Of a DNA stretch of 64,000 nt, positions 16,436 through 23,958 are shown piece by piece. The first letter of the stretch is position 1. The number at the start of each line of letters is the position of its first letter. The position numbers were made by a program, and so were the translations under genes. Source of the stretch: UBA5072 sp041737175 (lineage in GTDB: Bacteria; Bacteroidota; Bacteroidia; Bacteroidales; UBA10428); assembly GCA_041737175.1 (NCBI GenBank), contig JBGSSF010000023.1:227135-291134 (forward strand). Reading direction: 5' to 3'. The notes under the pieces were generated by a model. The model was not told the origin of the DNA. It worked only from the letters and a program-made list of their open reading frames with translations, and did not search any database.

Positions 16436-17494
16436 TTAATTGGCGGCTGTTAAAAGCAAAAGCGAATCCAATAAAACCTGATTGCCTTTTAAACATATCC
16501 TGACATTCGGAGTGCCTGAATCCAGCGTGATAATCTGTCCCGCAATTTCATCAGAGCCTTCCAGTATTTTCACGTGACAATCCTGCCATTCCGTGACAAT
16601 TTCGGGATGGTGAAAGACCATGCCAGCCACAACATCCCAAATAGGGGCTTCCTTCGTTAATGTGTCCGCCTTTTCATTTGTAACATACGAGTCCAACCAG
16701 CTTCCCATCAGTGAGGTCATTGATTTGCCGATAATACCCCTGGATTGATGTTTATAGCTCTCATAAAGATCTGCTGTTAGTACAAGAGGATCAATACCGT
16801 GAAGCGCGGTAGCATCGAGGGGGACAAGCCTGACCGGCGCACCTGAGCTGAAAACAATGGCTGCCGCCCTGGCATCTACCCAAAAGTTCCATCCTGATAC
16901 CTGGTTTTTGATCCCGGGCCATTCCACAGCAATGCCGCCTTTAATGTTAACAGCCCCGTCTGACACGTATATCTGACTGATGTTCCTTACCAGCTCAGGC
17001 CTGCTGACCATGACATGCGCAATATTGGTCATGGGACCAAGCGCAAGGATGGTGATGTCGTTTTTATAGGTATCGATAAGCTGAGCGATCATCTCTGGTG
17101 CAGGTATATCGGAAGGCTTCAAGGAACCATCCGGGAGTTCAAGCCCGAAAGGCCTTTCAACCGGAGGTTGCCAAACCAGGGGGAAAGCATTGTCGCCTTC
17201 AAGAGGTTGTGATATTCCTTTCGCAACCGGGATTTCAGAATGACCCGTCAAACTGAGCAGTCTGAGCACAATTTCAGCTCCTGAATCCACGCCGGACACC
17301 CCGTTTGCGATGGTAATGGCCCTGATATTGATATCGGGACAGCCCAGGAAATACAGGATGGTCATGATATCATCCACCGAGGTGTCAACATCGAGGATGA
17401 CATTGCGCTGGATTTCTTTATCATGTAGCTGTTTGCAGCCGGGTGTAAGGAACAGAAAAACAATTACAGGGAGGTATAGGATATACTTCTTCAT
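16436..17494 (-). CDS. Nucleoside hydrolase-like lipoprotein
   Basis: Member of the inosine-uridine nucleoside N-ribohydrolase family, placed in the envelope: the 352-residue product has a lipoprotein signal ending LTPGC. The metal site is altered but recognisable: ILDVDTSVDDIMTI in place of the usual DTDPGxDDA, with Asp residues kept and the PG pair replaced. The later motifs LALGPMTNIAHV and the His-containing APIWDVVAGMVFHHPE are typical. Presumably salvages ribose or bases from nucleosides outside the inner membrane. It lies just after tRNA-Leu on the same strand. Confidence 0.85.
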   Translation of the reverse strand: MKKYILYLPVIVFLFLTPGCKQLHDKEIQRNVILDVDTSVDDIMTILYFLGCPDINIRAITIANGVSGVDSGAEIVLRLLSLTGHSEIPVAKGISQPLEGDNAFPLVWQPPVERPFGLELPDGSLKPSDIPAPEMIAQLIDTYKNDITILALGPMTNIAHVMVSRPELVRNISQIYVSDGAVNIKGGIAVEWPGIKNQVSGWNFWVDARAAAIVFSSGAPVRLVPLDATALHGIDPLVLTADLYESYKHQSRGIIGKSMTSLMGSWLDSYVTNEKADTLTKEAPIWDVVAGMVFHHPEIVTEWQDCHVKILEGSDEIAGQIITLDSGTPNVRICLKGNQVLLDSLLLLTAAN

Positions 17495-17523
17495 ATTTGC
17501 AATTTCATTTAACTTTTAAAAAG

Positions 17524-17607
17524 TACCCGGAGCCGGAATCGAACCGGCAAGGGAAGAATCCCACTGGTTTTTGAGACCAGCGCGTCTACCTATTCCGCCA
17601 TCCGGGC
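17524..17607 (-). tRNA. tRNA-Leu (anticodon CAA)
   Basis: Cloverleaf read on the minus strand: acceptor GCCCGGA pairing with TCCGGGT, discriminator A, a D-arm starting TGGCGGAATAGGTAGACGC, anticodon stem CTGGT/ACCAG around the loop CTCAAAA (anticodon CAA, codon UUG), a long variable arm, and the T-arm GCCGG TTCGATT CCGGC. The long variable arm is expected for Leu. No CCA is encoded. Length 84 nt. Confidence 0.96.
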
Positions 17608-17609
17608 GA

Positions 17610-17684
17610 CTGAGTGTGAGTTTGAGTGTGGGTGTGGGCGTGGGTGTGGTGGGCAAGGGTGTGGGTGGGCAAGGGTGTGGATGG
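17610..17684. repeat. GT-rich short tandem repeat
   Basis: Degenerate units of GTGTGG/GTGGGC type (for example GGGTGTGGGCGTGGGTGTGG and two copies of GGGCAAGGGTGTGG). It starts three nucleotides from the tRNA gene and ends about 50 nt after the DUF1361 stop codon. Confidence 0.75.
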
Positions 17685-17734
17685 GATTGCGAAGATAAAT
17701 AATAGTTTTAGTAAACGCAAAATATTAGCACGTT

Positions 17735-18397
17735 TCAGCTTCTTTTCTTAATAAGCCTGAATGACCAATACATCATACTCAGGAAGATGAACATGAACAA
17801 CGTCATTCCCCAGGTTCCTTTATGATGAAAAGGATTCAGAATCCTGTCACTTATATCATAGAATATATTAAATGGCTCTTTGATAATGTCCCAGCTATTC
17901 CACCTCAGGTATCTCCCCATGTACACGCCAAAACTTCCCAGAAAAAGCAGACCAAAAGATACCAATGGCATAAGATCCCTTTTGATCCATTGACCGATGA
18001 TTTTTTCAATATCCCAGAGACTCATAAAACCAAACAAAAGCCCGACCCAGGCAAAAGATAGTATTAGCATAAGGTCAAACCATTTGGGCATCGTTGTATC
18101 CAGCTGCAAATGAAACAGGTCCGTAAGAATATATAATGCATTCGGGAAAAACAACAACCAGGAGAACACCAATGCCAGCAATGCAGGTATGTTCTTTTGA
18201 AATTTGGGATAAATGATCAGAATGGTACTGAAAAGCCAGGGGAGGAATGCCAGAAAAAGATTCCAGTTCAGGTGCAGAAAAACTTTTGTATCCGTATAGA
18301 CAAAGCGGAAAATTGAAAACGCGAAACACAATATACTTAATGATCCTAAAAACCTGGTTTCATTCAGCCTGTCGAAATCTTCTAATTGCCTGTACAT
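17735..18397 (-). CDS. DUF1361 membrane protein
   Basis: Inner-membrane protein of 220 residues with about six or seven hydrophobic segments. It shows the DUF1361 signatures: LNWNLFLAFLPWLFS, LFFPNALYILTDLFHL and WFDLMLILSFAWVGLLFG, followed by GVYMGRYLRWNSWD. Function of the family is unknown. The gene is isolated: tRNA-Leu follows downstream, and upstream lies a 505-bp non-coding stretch before the divergent nrdJ. Confidence 0.9.
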   Translation of the reverse strand: MYRQLEDFDRLNETRFLGSLSILCFAFSIFRFVYTDTKVFLHLNWNLFLAFLPWLFSTILIIYPKFQKNIPALLALVFSWLLFFPNALYILTDLFHLQLDTTMPKWFDLMLILSFAWVGLLFGFMSLWDIEKIIGQWIKRDLMPLVSFGLLFLGSFGVYMGRYLRWNSWDIIKEPFNIFYDISDRILNPFHHKGTWGMTLFMFIFLSMMYWSFRLIKKRS

Positions 18398-18497
18398 TTT
18401 TATATCTCCTGCGAATGATATGTAACTATTGGTAATCTTAGGATATAAATATAGCGGATTTTTCCACCGGTTTTCTTACAAAAAACTCCGTTTCATA

Positions 18498-18505
18498 GTA
18501 ACTTT
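18498..18505 (+). promoter_or_regulatory. Candidate -7 element upstream of nrdJ
   Basis: TAACTTTG matches TAnnTTTG. A T-rich stretch (TTTTC) lies about 22 nt upstream as a poor -33. A second, weaker match (TCTTTTTG) lies closer to the gene, near 18797, so the true start site is unresolved. Confidence 0.35.
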
Positions 18506-18852
18506 GCACCTGAAAGCCTGAAAGATAAAAATTTTCTGTAATTATAAAACAGCCAGTTCAGCAATCAACACAAGGAGAAACAGGGAAAGACTTATTGGAA
18601 GCTGGAATCCGGAAAATTTCAACAAATAAAAAAAATCAAATACGTTAATATCTTTCTTAAAACTTTACCATGAAAATCCCGGTAGTTTTTTATACATTTT
18701 AAGGGCAGCACTACATGCCGGAAAGCAATCTGCAGTTGCTCAATTCCTTATCTGACGGGGTTAATAACTCTCCGGGAATGTTAATAAATACGAAGGAACT
18801 CTTTTTGTATGACGTTGTTAGTGTTACTAACTTGCAGTACTATCTGAGATAT

Positions 18853-18873
18853 GCCGGTAATCTTTTTACCGGC
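18853..18873 (+). promoter_or_regulatory. Hairpin in the nrdJ leader
   Basis: GCCGGTAA (18853-18860), loop TCTTT, TTACCGGC (18866-18873): a perfect 8-bp stem with a five-base loop, ending 30 nt before the ATG. It has no T-run, so it is more likely a structural or regulatory element of the leader than a terminator. Confidence 0.6.
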
Positions 18874-18902
18874 CGAGTTTCCAACGATTTAAAAACATTT
18901 CC

Positions 18903-21521
18903 ATGCAGGCTGAAGATACCAAAATCACCAATTTGACTTTTAAACCTACCGAAAGTAAAGACGCAGTGAAAAAAGTTGCCACCAGTAAGGATACGACTTA
19001 TACCTATGAAGAGGCCTACCAGAGTTCGCTTGAGTATTTCAAGGGGGATGAACTGGCTGCTACCGTGTGGGTGAACAAATATGCCCTCAAAGATTCTTTC
19101 GGCAAGATTTATGAGAAGAATCCCGAGCAGATGCACTGGCGTATTGCAAATGAAATTCACCGCATAGAGCAGAAATATCCCAACCCGATGCCGCTGCTGG
19201 AAATCCATGCGCTTCTGAAGGATTTTGGTTATATCATACCGCAGGGCAGTCCCATGACGGGAATCGGCAATCACTTCCAGATCGCTTCCCTTTCCAACTG
19301 TTTTGTCATAGGCAATGCCGGCTATTCAGATTCATACGGCGGCATTATGAAGATCGACCAGGAACAGGTGCAGCTGATGAAACGTCGGGGTGGCGTGGGT
19401 CACGACCTATCCCACATCCGTCCGAAAGGCACACCCGTGTTGAACAGCGCTCTTACCTCCACCGGCGTTGTTCCCTTTATGGAAAGGTATTCCAATTCCA
19501 CACGGGAAGTTGCGCAGGACGGCCGTCGGGGAGCGCTCATGCTGAGCATTTCGATAAAGCACCCCGACTCGGAAAAATTCATTGATGCCAAGCTTGAAAA
19601 AGGGAAGGTCACAGGGGCCAACATATCGGTCAGGATCAACGATGAATTCATGAAAGCTGTTGTCAACAATGAGACATACATACAGCACTATCCTGTTAAT
19701 TCCGACAACCCGGTATTCACCCGGGAAATAGAAGCCCGCAAACTGTGGGAAAAGATCGTACACAATGCCTGGAAGTCGGCTGAACCTGGTATTCTTTTCT
19801 GGGATACCATCATCCGTGAATCGGTGCCTGATTGCTATGCTGACATGGGATACCGTACTGTTTCCACCAATCCCTGCGGCGAAATTCCTTTATGCCCCTA
19901 TGACTCATGCCGGCTGCTGGCCATTAATCTATACAGTTATGTGAATTCGCCATTCACACCGGATGCAGTATTTGATTTCGAAAAATTCAGAAAGCATGTG
20001 CATTATGCCCAAAGGATGATGGATGACATCATTGATCTTGAATTGGAAAAAATTGATGCCATTCTGGATAAAATAAACAAGGACCCGGAAGATCCTGAAC
20101 TCAAAAGAGTTGAAAAGAAACTCTGGGAAAATATCCGGGTGAAGGCGGAAGAAGGTCGTCGTACCGGTATTGGAATCACCGCCGAGGGAGACATGCTGGC
20201 TGGCCTGGGTCTTCGTTATGGCAGTGACGATGCCATTGATTTCTCGGTTGAAGTTCAGAAAACCCTGGCCATTGAAGCCTATCGTTCATCGGTTGAAGTA
20301 GCCAGGGAACGCGGTCCTTTCGCGATTTACGATGCGCATCTTGAAAAAGACAATCCTTTTATCAAGCGGTTGAAAGCCGAGGATGAGCAAATGTACCACG
20401 ACATGGTAAAATACGGCCGGAGAAACATCGCCCTGCTTACCATTGCTCCAACAGGAACCACCAGCCTGATGACACAAACCACATCGGGAATTGAACCCGT
20501 GTTCCTGCCTGTTTACAAGCGCCGGCGGAAAGTGAATCCGAATGATACCAATATCAACATCTCTTTCACAGATGAAGTAGGTGATAAATGGGAGGAGTTC
20601 AATGTATTCCACCATAAATTCCTTACCTGGCTCGAGGTCAACGGTTACAACGTGGAAGAAGTAAAACAGTATGCCGACGATAAGCTCCAGGAAATTGTAG
20701 CGCATTCTCCTTATTATAAGGCTACTTCCAATGATGTCGACTGGATGAACAAGGTGAGGATGCAGGGTGAGGTACAAAAATGGGTCGACCATTCCATCAG
20801 CGTAACCATCAACCTGCCCAGTAATGCTTCAGAAGAACTGGTCGGCCAGCTCTATGTCACTGCATGGCAAAGCGGTTGCAAGGGTGTTACGGTTTATCGC
20901 GACGGTTCACGTTCAGGTGTCCTCCTGAACAATAAGGAAAAGGACAAGGAGGGAGACAACGAGGACGAATCGCAACGGTTTAAAAGACCCAGGGTGCTGG
21001 AGGCCGATATTATCCGTTTCAACAATAACGAAGAAAAATGGATTGCCTTCATCGGCCTGAAAGACAATAAGCCTTACGAAATATTCACCGGTATAGTTGA
21101 CGATGAGATGTTCCCCATTCCCAAGTCCATCGCCAAGGGGAAAATTATCAAGAACCGTGATGAGCAAGGTAAATCGAGGTACGACTTCCAGTATACCGAT
21201 AAATATGGCTATAATAATACACTGGGTGGCCTGTCACACATGTTCAACAAAGAGTACTGGAACTATGCCAAGCTGTTTTCCAGTGTACTCCGCCACGGCA
21301 TGCCCATTCCCGATGTGGTGAACCTGATAGGATCCCTGCAACTCGACAGCGATACGATTAATACCTGGAAAAATGGTGTTGAAAGGGCTTTGAAAAAATA
21401 CATCCCGAATGACACCAGGGCGAAAAAAGGGAAAACCTGTTCCGAGTGCGGATCGGACAACCTGATTTACCAGGAAGGTTGCCTGGTGTGTAGATCATGC
21501 GGGTCGTCGAAATGCGGATGA
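18903..21521 (+). CDS. nrdJ: Adenosylcobalamin-dependent ribonucleotide reductase (class II)
   Basis: Reduces ribonucleotides to deoxyribonucleotides using B12, so it works with or without oxygen. The 872-residue product has the N-terminal substrate region SLSNCFVIGNAG with a catalytic Cys, the core motif STNPCGEIPLCPYDSCRL, and APTGTTSLM later. The C-terminus carries a zinc-ribbon-like set of cysteines (CSECG ... CLVCRSCG) that probably passes electrons. An insert of about 20 acidic/basic residues (KEKDKEGDNEDES) precedes the C-terminal domain. The gene stands alone and is closed by a bidirectional terminator. Confidence 0.96.
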   Translation: MQAEDTKITNLTFKPTESKDAVKKVATSKDTTYTYEEAYQSSLEYFKGDELAATVWVNKYALKDSFGKIYEKNPEQMHWRIANEIHRIEQKYPNPMPLLEIHALLKDFGYIIPQGSPMTGIGNHFQIASLSNCFVIGNAGYSDSYGGIMKIDQEQVQLMKRRGGVGHDLSHIRPKGTPVLNSALTSTGVVPFMERYSNSTREVAQDGRRGALMLSISIKHPDSEKFIDAKLEKGKVTGANISVRINDEFMKAVVNNETYIQHYPVNSDNPVFTREIEARKLWEKIVHNAWKSAEPGILFWDTIIRESVPDCYADMGYRTVSTNPCGEIPLCPYDSCRLLAINLYSYVNSPFTPDAVFDFEKFRKHVHYAQRMMDDIIDLELEKIDAILDKINKDPEDPELKRVEKKLWENIRVKAEEGRRTGIGITAEGDMLAGLGLRYGSDDAIDFSVEVQKTLAIEAYRSSVEVARERGPFAIYDAHLEKDNPFIKRLKAEDEQMYHDMVKYGRRNIALLTIAPTGTTSLMTQTTSGIEPVFLPVYKRRRKVNPNDTNINISFTDEVGDKWEEFNVFHHKFLTWLEVNGYNVEEVKQYADDKLQEIVAHSPYYKATSNDVDWMNKVRMQGEVQKWVDHSISVTINLPSNASEELVGQLYVTAWQSGCKGVTVYRDGSRSGVLLNNKEKDKEGDNEDESQRFKRPRVLEADIIRFNNNEEKWIAFIGLKDNKPYEIFTGIVDDEMFPIPKSIAKGKIIKNRDEQGKSRYDFQYTDKYGYNNTLGGLSHMFNKEYWNYAKLFSSVLRHGMPIPDVVNLIGSLQLDSDTINTWKNGVERALKKYIPNDTRAKKGKTCSECGSDNLIYQEGCLVCRSCGSSKCG

Positions 21522-21537
21522 TCCCGGTTCTGGTAAT

Positions 21538-21570
21538 AAAAAAGCCGGCGTTTCAGCGCCGGCTTTTTTA
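21538..21570. terminator. Bidirectional terminator between nrdJ and EF-G2 gene
   Basis: GCCGGCG (21544-21550) and CGCCGGC (21557-21563) form a 7-bp GC stem with a six-base loop, flanked by an A-run on the left and TTTTTTT on the right. It therefore works on both strands and separates convergent nrdJ and the EF-G-like gene. Confidence 0.93.
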
Positions 21571-21573
21571 TGG

Positions 21574-23724
21574 CTATTCTTCCTTCTCTTCAGCCTCGTA
21601 AGCTTTAAGCAGCTCTTCCTGGATATTACCAGGAACGGGCTCATATTCGAGGAATTTCATGCTGTACATGGCACGGCCGCCCGTAAGGGAACTCAGCGCC
21701 GTGGAATATTTATTCATTTCGGCCAGGGGAACCTTGGCGATAATCTTCTGGAAACCCATCTCAGAGGACATACCCTGAACAATAGCACGCCTTCCCTGGA
21801 GGTCGCTCATTACATCACCCATCCTGTCACCGGGTACAAGAACGTCAACCTGGTACATGGGCTCAAGAATTTTGGGCGCTGCCTTTTTGAAGGCCAGGCT
21901 GAATGCGTTACGACCTGCAAGTCTGAAAGATATTTCATTGGAATCAACCGGGTGCATTTTACCATCATATACGTAAACCCTGATATCACGGGCGTAGGAA
22001 CCGGTGAGCGGACCGATTTCGATCTTTTCCATAAGACCCTTGAGGATTGCAGGCAGGAAACGTGCATCAATCGAACCTCCGACAATGCAATTATAGAATA
22101 CCAGCTTCCCCCCCCAGGGCAGTGGAATTTCTTCCTTATCCCTGATGGATATTTTCTGATCTTTCCCGTCGATCTTGAACATTTCAGTATCGGGTGTACC
22201 TTCTTTGTGAGGCTCAATCACCAGATGTACTTCACCAAACTGTCCGGCACCACCTGACTGCTTTTTGTGACGGTAATCGGCCGGTGCGAATTTGGTGATG
22301 GTCTCCCGGTAAGGTATTTTGGGCGCTACGAACTCCGTACCGACTTTAAATACGTTATCGAGATGCCACTTGAGAATATTCAGGTGATATTCACCCTGTC
22401 CGGACAATATGATCTGCTTCAATTCTTTAGAATACTCGATATGAATGGTGGGATCTTCAAAATTCATCCTCTGCAACGCTTCGCCAAGTTTCTCCTCGTC
22501 GCCCTCGCTCAGCGTTCTAATAGCAGCGCGGTATTTGGGTTCGGGGAATTCAATGGCCGGGAATTTAAGGGAAGTATCCAGGGACAAAGTCTGGTTTGTT
22601 TTTGTTGCCTTGAGTTTTACAGTTGCCCCCAGGTCTCCTGCCATCATGTTGGGTACCTTGGTCCTGTTTTTACCTGCAACCGCAAATATCTGCGCAATTC
22701 TCTCCTTGTTCTGTGTGGAGTTATTGGTAAGGTCAATGCCTTCTTTGATTTCACCGGCCATTACCTTGAAATAGTTGATTTCACCAATATGTGTTTCAAC
22801 GGCCGATTTAAAAACAAATAAGGTGGCCTGACCGGCAGGGTCGCACTTGACCTCCTTATTGCCTGCCTTGGGGGCAGGTAAATCATTGGGACTGGGCGCC
22901 ACCTGGGTAATGAATTCCAGCAAACGGCCCACGCCGATATCCTTTTTAGCTGAAACACATAATACCGGGAACAGGCCACGCTGCAATATCCCGGCCTTAA
23001 TACCCTTTTGCAATTCTTCGGGGGTCAGGGTGTCATTGGCAAAGAACTGTTCCATGAGCGACTCGTCACTTTCAGCAGCTCTCTCAACAAGAGCAGTGTG
23101 CAATTCATCTGCCTGGTCTTTCTGGTCAGCAGGAATATCGAGGATCTGTGGTTTGCCTCCTTCTTTGGGGAATTTGTACATTTTCATGGTCAGTACGTCA
23201 ACGATCGAATCAAATCCGCTGCCGGTATGAACCGGGAATTGCATAACAACCGCATGATTACCGAATCTTTCCTTGATGGATTCAATGGTCTTCTCCCAAT
23301 TGGCTTTTTCATGATCAACCTGGTTGACAACGAAGATGATGGGTTTATTCTCTTTGCCAAGATACCTGCCATGGATTTCGGCGCCTACCTCAATGCCATT
23401 CTGTGCATTCACCACCATCAGAGCTGCATCGGTAACCGTGAGCGCTGATATCACGCCGTTTACGAAATCATCGAGACCGGGAGCATCAATAAGGTTGATT
23501 TTGTGATCATTATACAGAGTGTAAAGTAAGGATGAAAAGATCGAACAAGTGTTATTCTGTTCAATTTCCTTGAAATCCGATACGGTATTCTTGCTTTCGA
23601 CGTCACCTCGCCGCTCAATCACGCCTCCTTCGAATAGCATGGCTTCTGCAAGTGTTGTTTTCCCCGATCCAGAATTACCAACAATTACCAGGTTTTTAAT
23701 CTGACCAGTTGAGTATGTCTTCAT
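21574..23724 (-). CDS. fusA2: Elongation factor G paralogue (EF-G2 type)
   Basis: Translation-factor GTPase paralogue of 716 residues with the EF-G domain order: GTP-binding domain, domain II, then domains III-V ending VPGNIQEELLKAYEAEEKEE. The P-loop is GNSGSGKTT (16-24) and the base-specificity motif is NQVD (134-137). The G3 motif is DAPGLDDF (80-87) instead of the DTPGHxDF of canonical EF-G, so the catalytic His is replaced by Leu. A paralogue in Bacteroides thetaiotaomicron described as EF-G2 supports translation without GTP hydrolysis; this protein fits that type. Confidence 0.9.
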   Translation of the reverse strand: MKTYSTGQIKNLVIVGNSGSGKTTLAEAMLFEGGVIERRGDVESKNTVSDFKEIEQNNTCSIFSSLLYTLYNDHKINLIDAPGLDDFVNGVISALTVTDAALMVVNAQNGIEVGAEIHGRYLGKENKPIIFVVNQVDHEKANWEKTIESIKERFGNHAVVMQFPVHTGSGFDSIVDVLTMKMYKFPKEGGKPQILDIPADQKDQADELHTALVERAAESDESLMEQFFANDTLTPEELQKGIKAGILQRGLFPVLCVSAKKDIGVGRLLEFITQVAPSPNDLPAPKAGNKEVKCDPAGQATLFVFKSAVETHIGEINYFKVMAGEIKEGIDLTNNSTQNKERIAQIFAVAGKNRTKVPNMMAGDLGATVKLKATKTNQTLSLDTSLKFPAIEFPEPKYRAAIRTLSEGDEEKLGEALQRMNFEDPTIHIEYSKELKQIILSGQGEYHLNILKWHLDNVFKVGTEFVAPKIPYRETITKFAPADYRHKKQSGGAGQFGEVHLVIEPHKEGTPDTEMFKIDGKDQKISIRDKEEIPLPWGGKLVFYNCIVGGSIDARFLPAILKGLMEKIEIGPLTGSYARDIRVYVYDGKMHPVDSNEISFRLAGRNAFSLAFKKAAPKILEPMYQVDVLVPGDRMGDVMSDLQGRRAIVQGMSSEMGFQKIIAKVPLAEMNKYSTALSSLTGGRAMYSMKFLEYEPVPGNIQEELLKAYEAEEKEE

Positions 23725-23778
23725 TTCTTAATTGATTTACTATTAATACCTTATTGAATGCCTTTGGGCAAGAGATTG

Positions 23779-23808
23779 CAAAAATAACAAAATTTTACAT
23801 AGAAGCAA
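23779..23808 (-). promoter_or_regulatory. Candidate EF-G2 promoter
   Basis: On the minus strand TTG at 23808-23806 is followed after 19 nt by TATTTTTG at 23786-23779, matching the Bacteroidota TTG/TAnnTTTG layout. The predicted leader before the ATG at 23724 is about 50 nt. Confidence 0.55.
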
Positions 23809-23862
23809 GAACTATCGGGGTTTTCATAGAGTCTAGCAATATGCTATTTGTCATGGTAATAC

Positions 23863-23885
23863 AAAAAAAAATGGCCCTGAGGGCC
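23863..23885 (-). terminator. Intrinsic terminator after the TonB receptor
   Basis: On the minus strand GGCCCTCAGGGCC (23885-23873) forms a compact GC hairpin followed by ATTTTTTTTTG. It ends the TonB receptor transcript and insulates the EF-G2 promoter. Confidence 0.85.
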
Positions 23886-23901
23886 AAATTCCGGCAGAAT
23901 T

Positions 23902-23941
23902 GCATACTCCGCCTGTCTGTGCTTTACCGGGCGGAGTATGC
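23902..23941. repeat. 12-bp inverted repeat downstream of the TonB receptor
   Basis: GCATACTCCGCC (23902-23913) and GGCGGAGTATGC (23930-23941) are exact reverse complements separated by 16 nt. It lies between the TonB receptor stop and its terminator. It could be a REP-like palindrome or a 3'-end RNA-stabilising hairpin. Confidence 0.75.
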
Positions 23942-23958
23942 GGCTCCGCCCTCAACGA

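Larger units (their letters stand above)
18398..18902. other. 505-bp intergenic region between DUF1361 and nrdJ
   Basis: No convincing gene is present. It holds a -7 motif match (18498-18505), and a strong hairpin 30 nt before the nrdJ start (18853-18873). If the promoter match is real, nrdJ has a leader of about 390 nt. I looked for a cobalamin riboswitch and did not see its core boxes. A small frame opening at 18715 reads into nrdJ out of frame and is not supported. Confidence 0.5.

Noticed and set aside
18511..18902. Cobalamin riboswitch upstream of nrdJ
   Set aside because: A GGAATCCGG-like string is present, but the conserved B12 box and other core elements were not found by eye.
18715..18936. 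Small gene starting inside the nrdJ leader
   Set aside because: It overlaps the nrdJ start in another frame, includes the leader hairpin and has no recognisable protein features.
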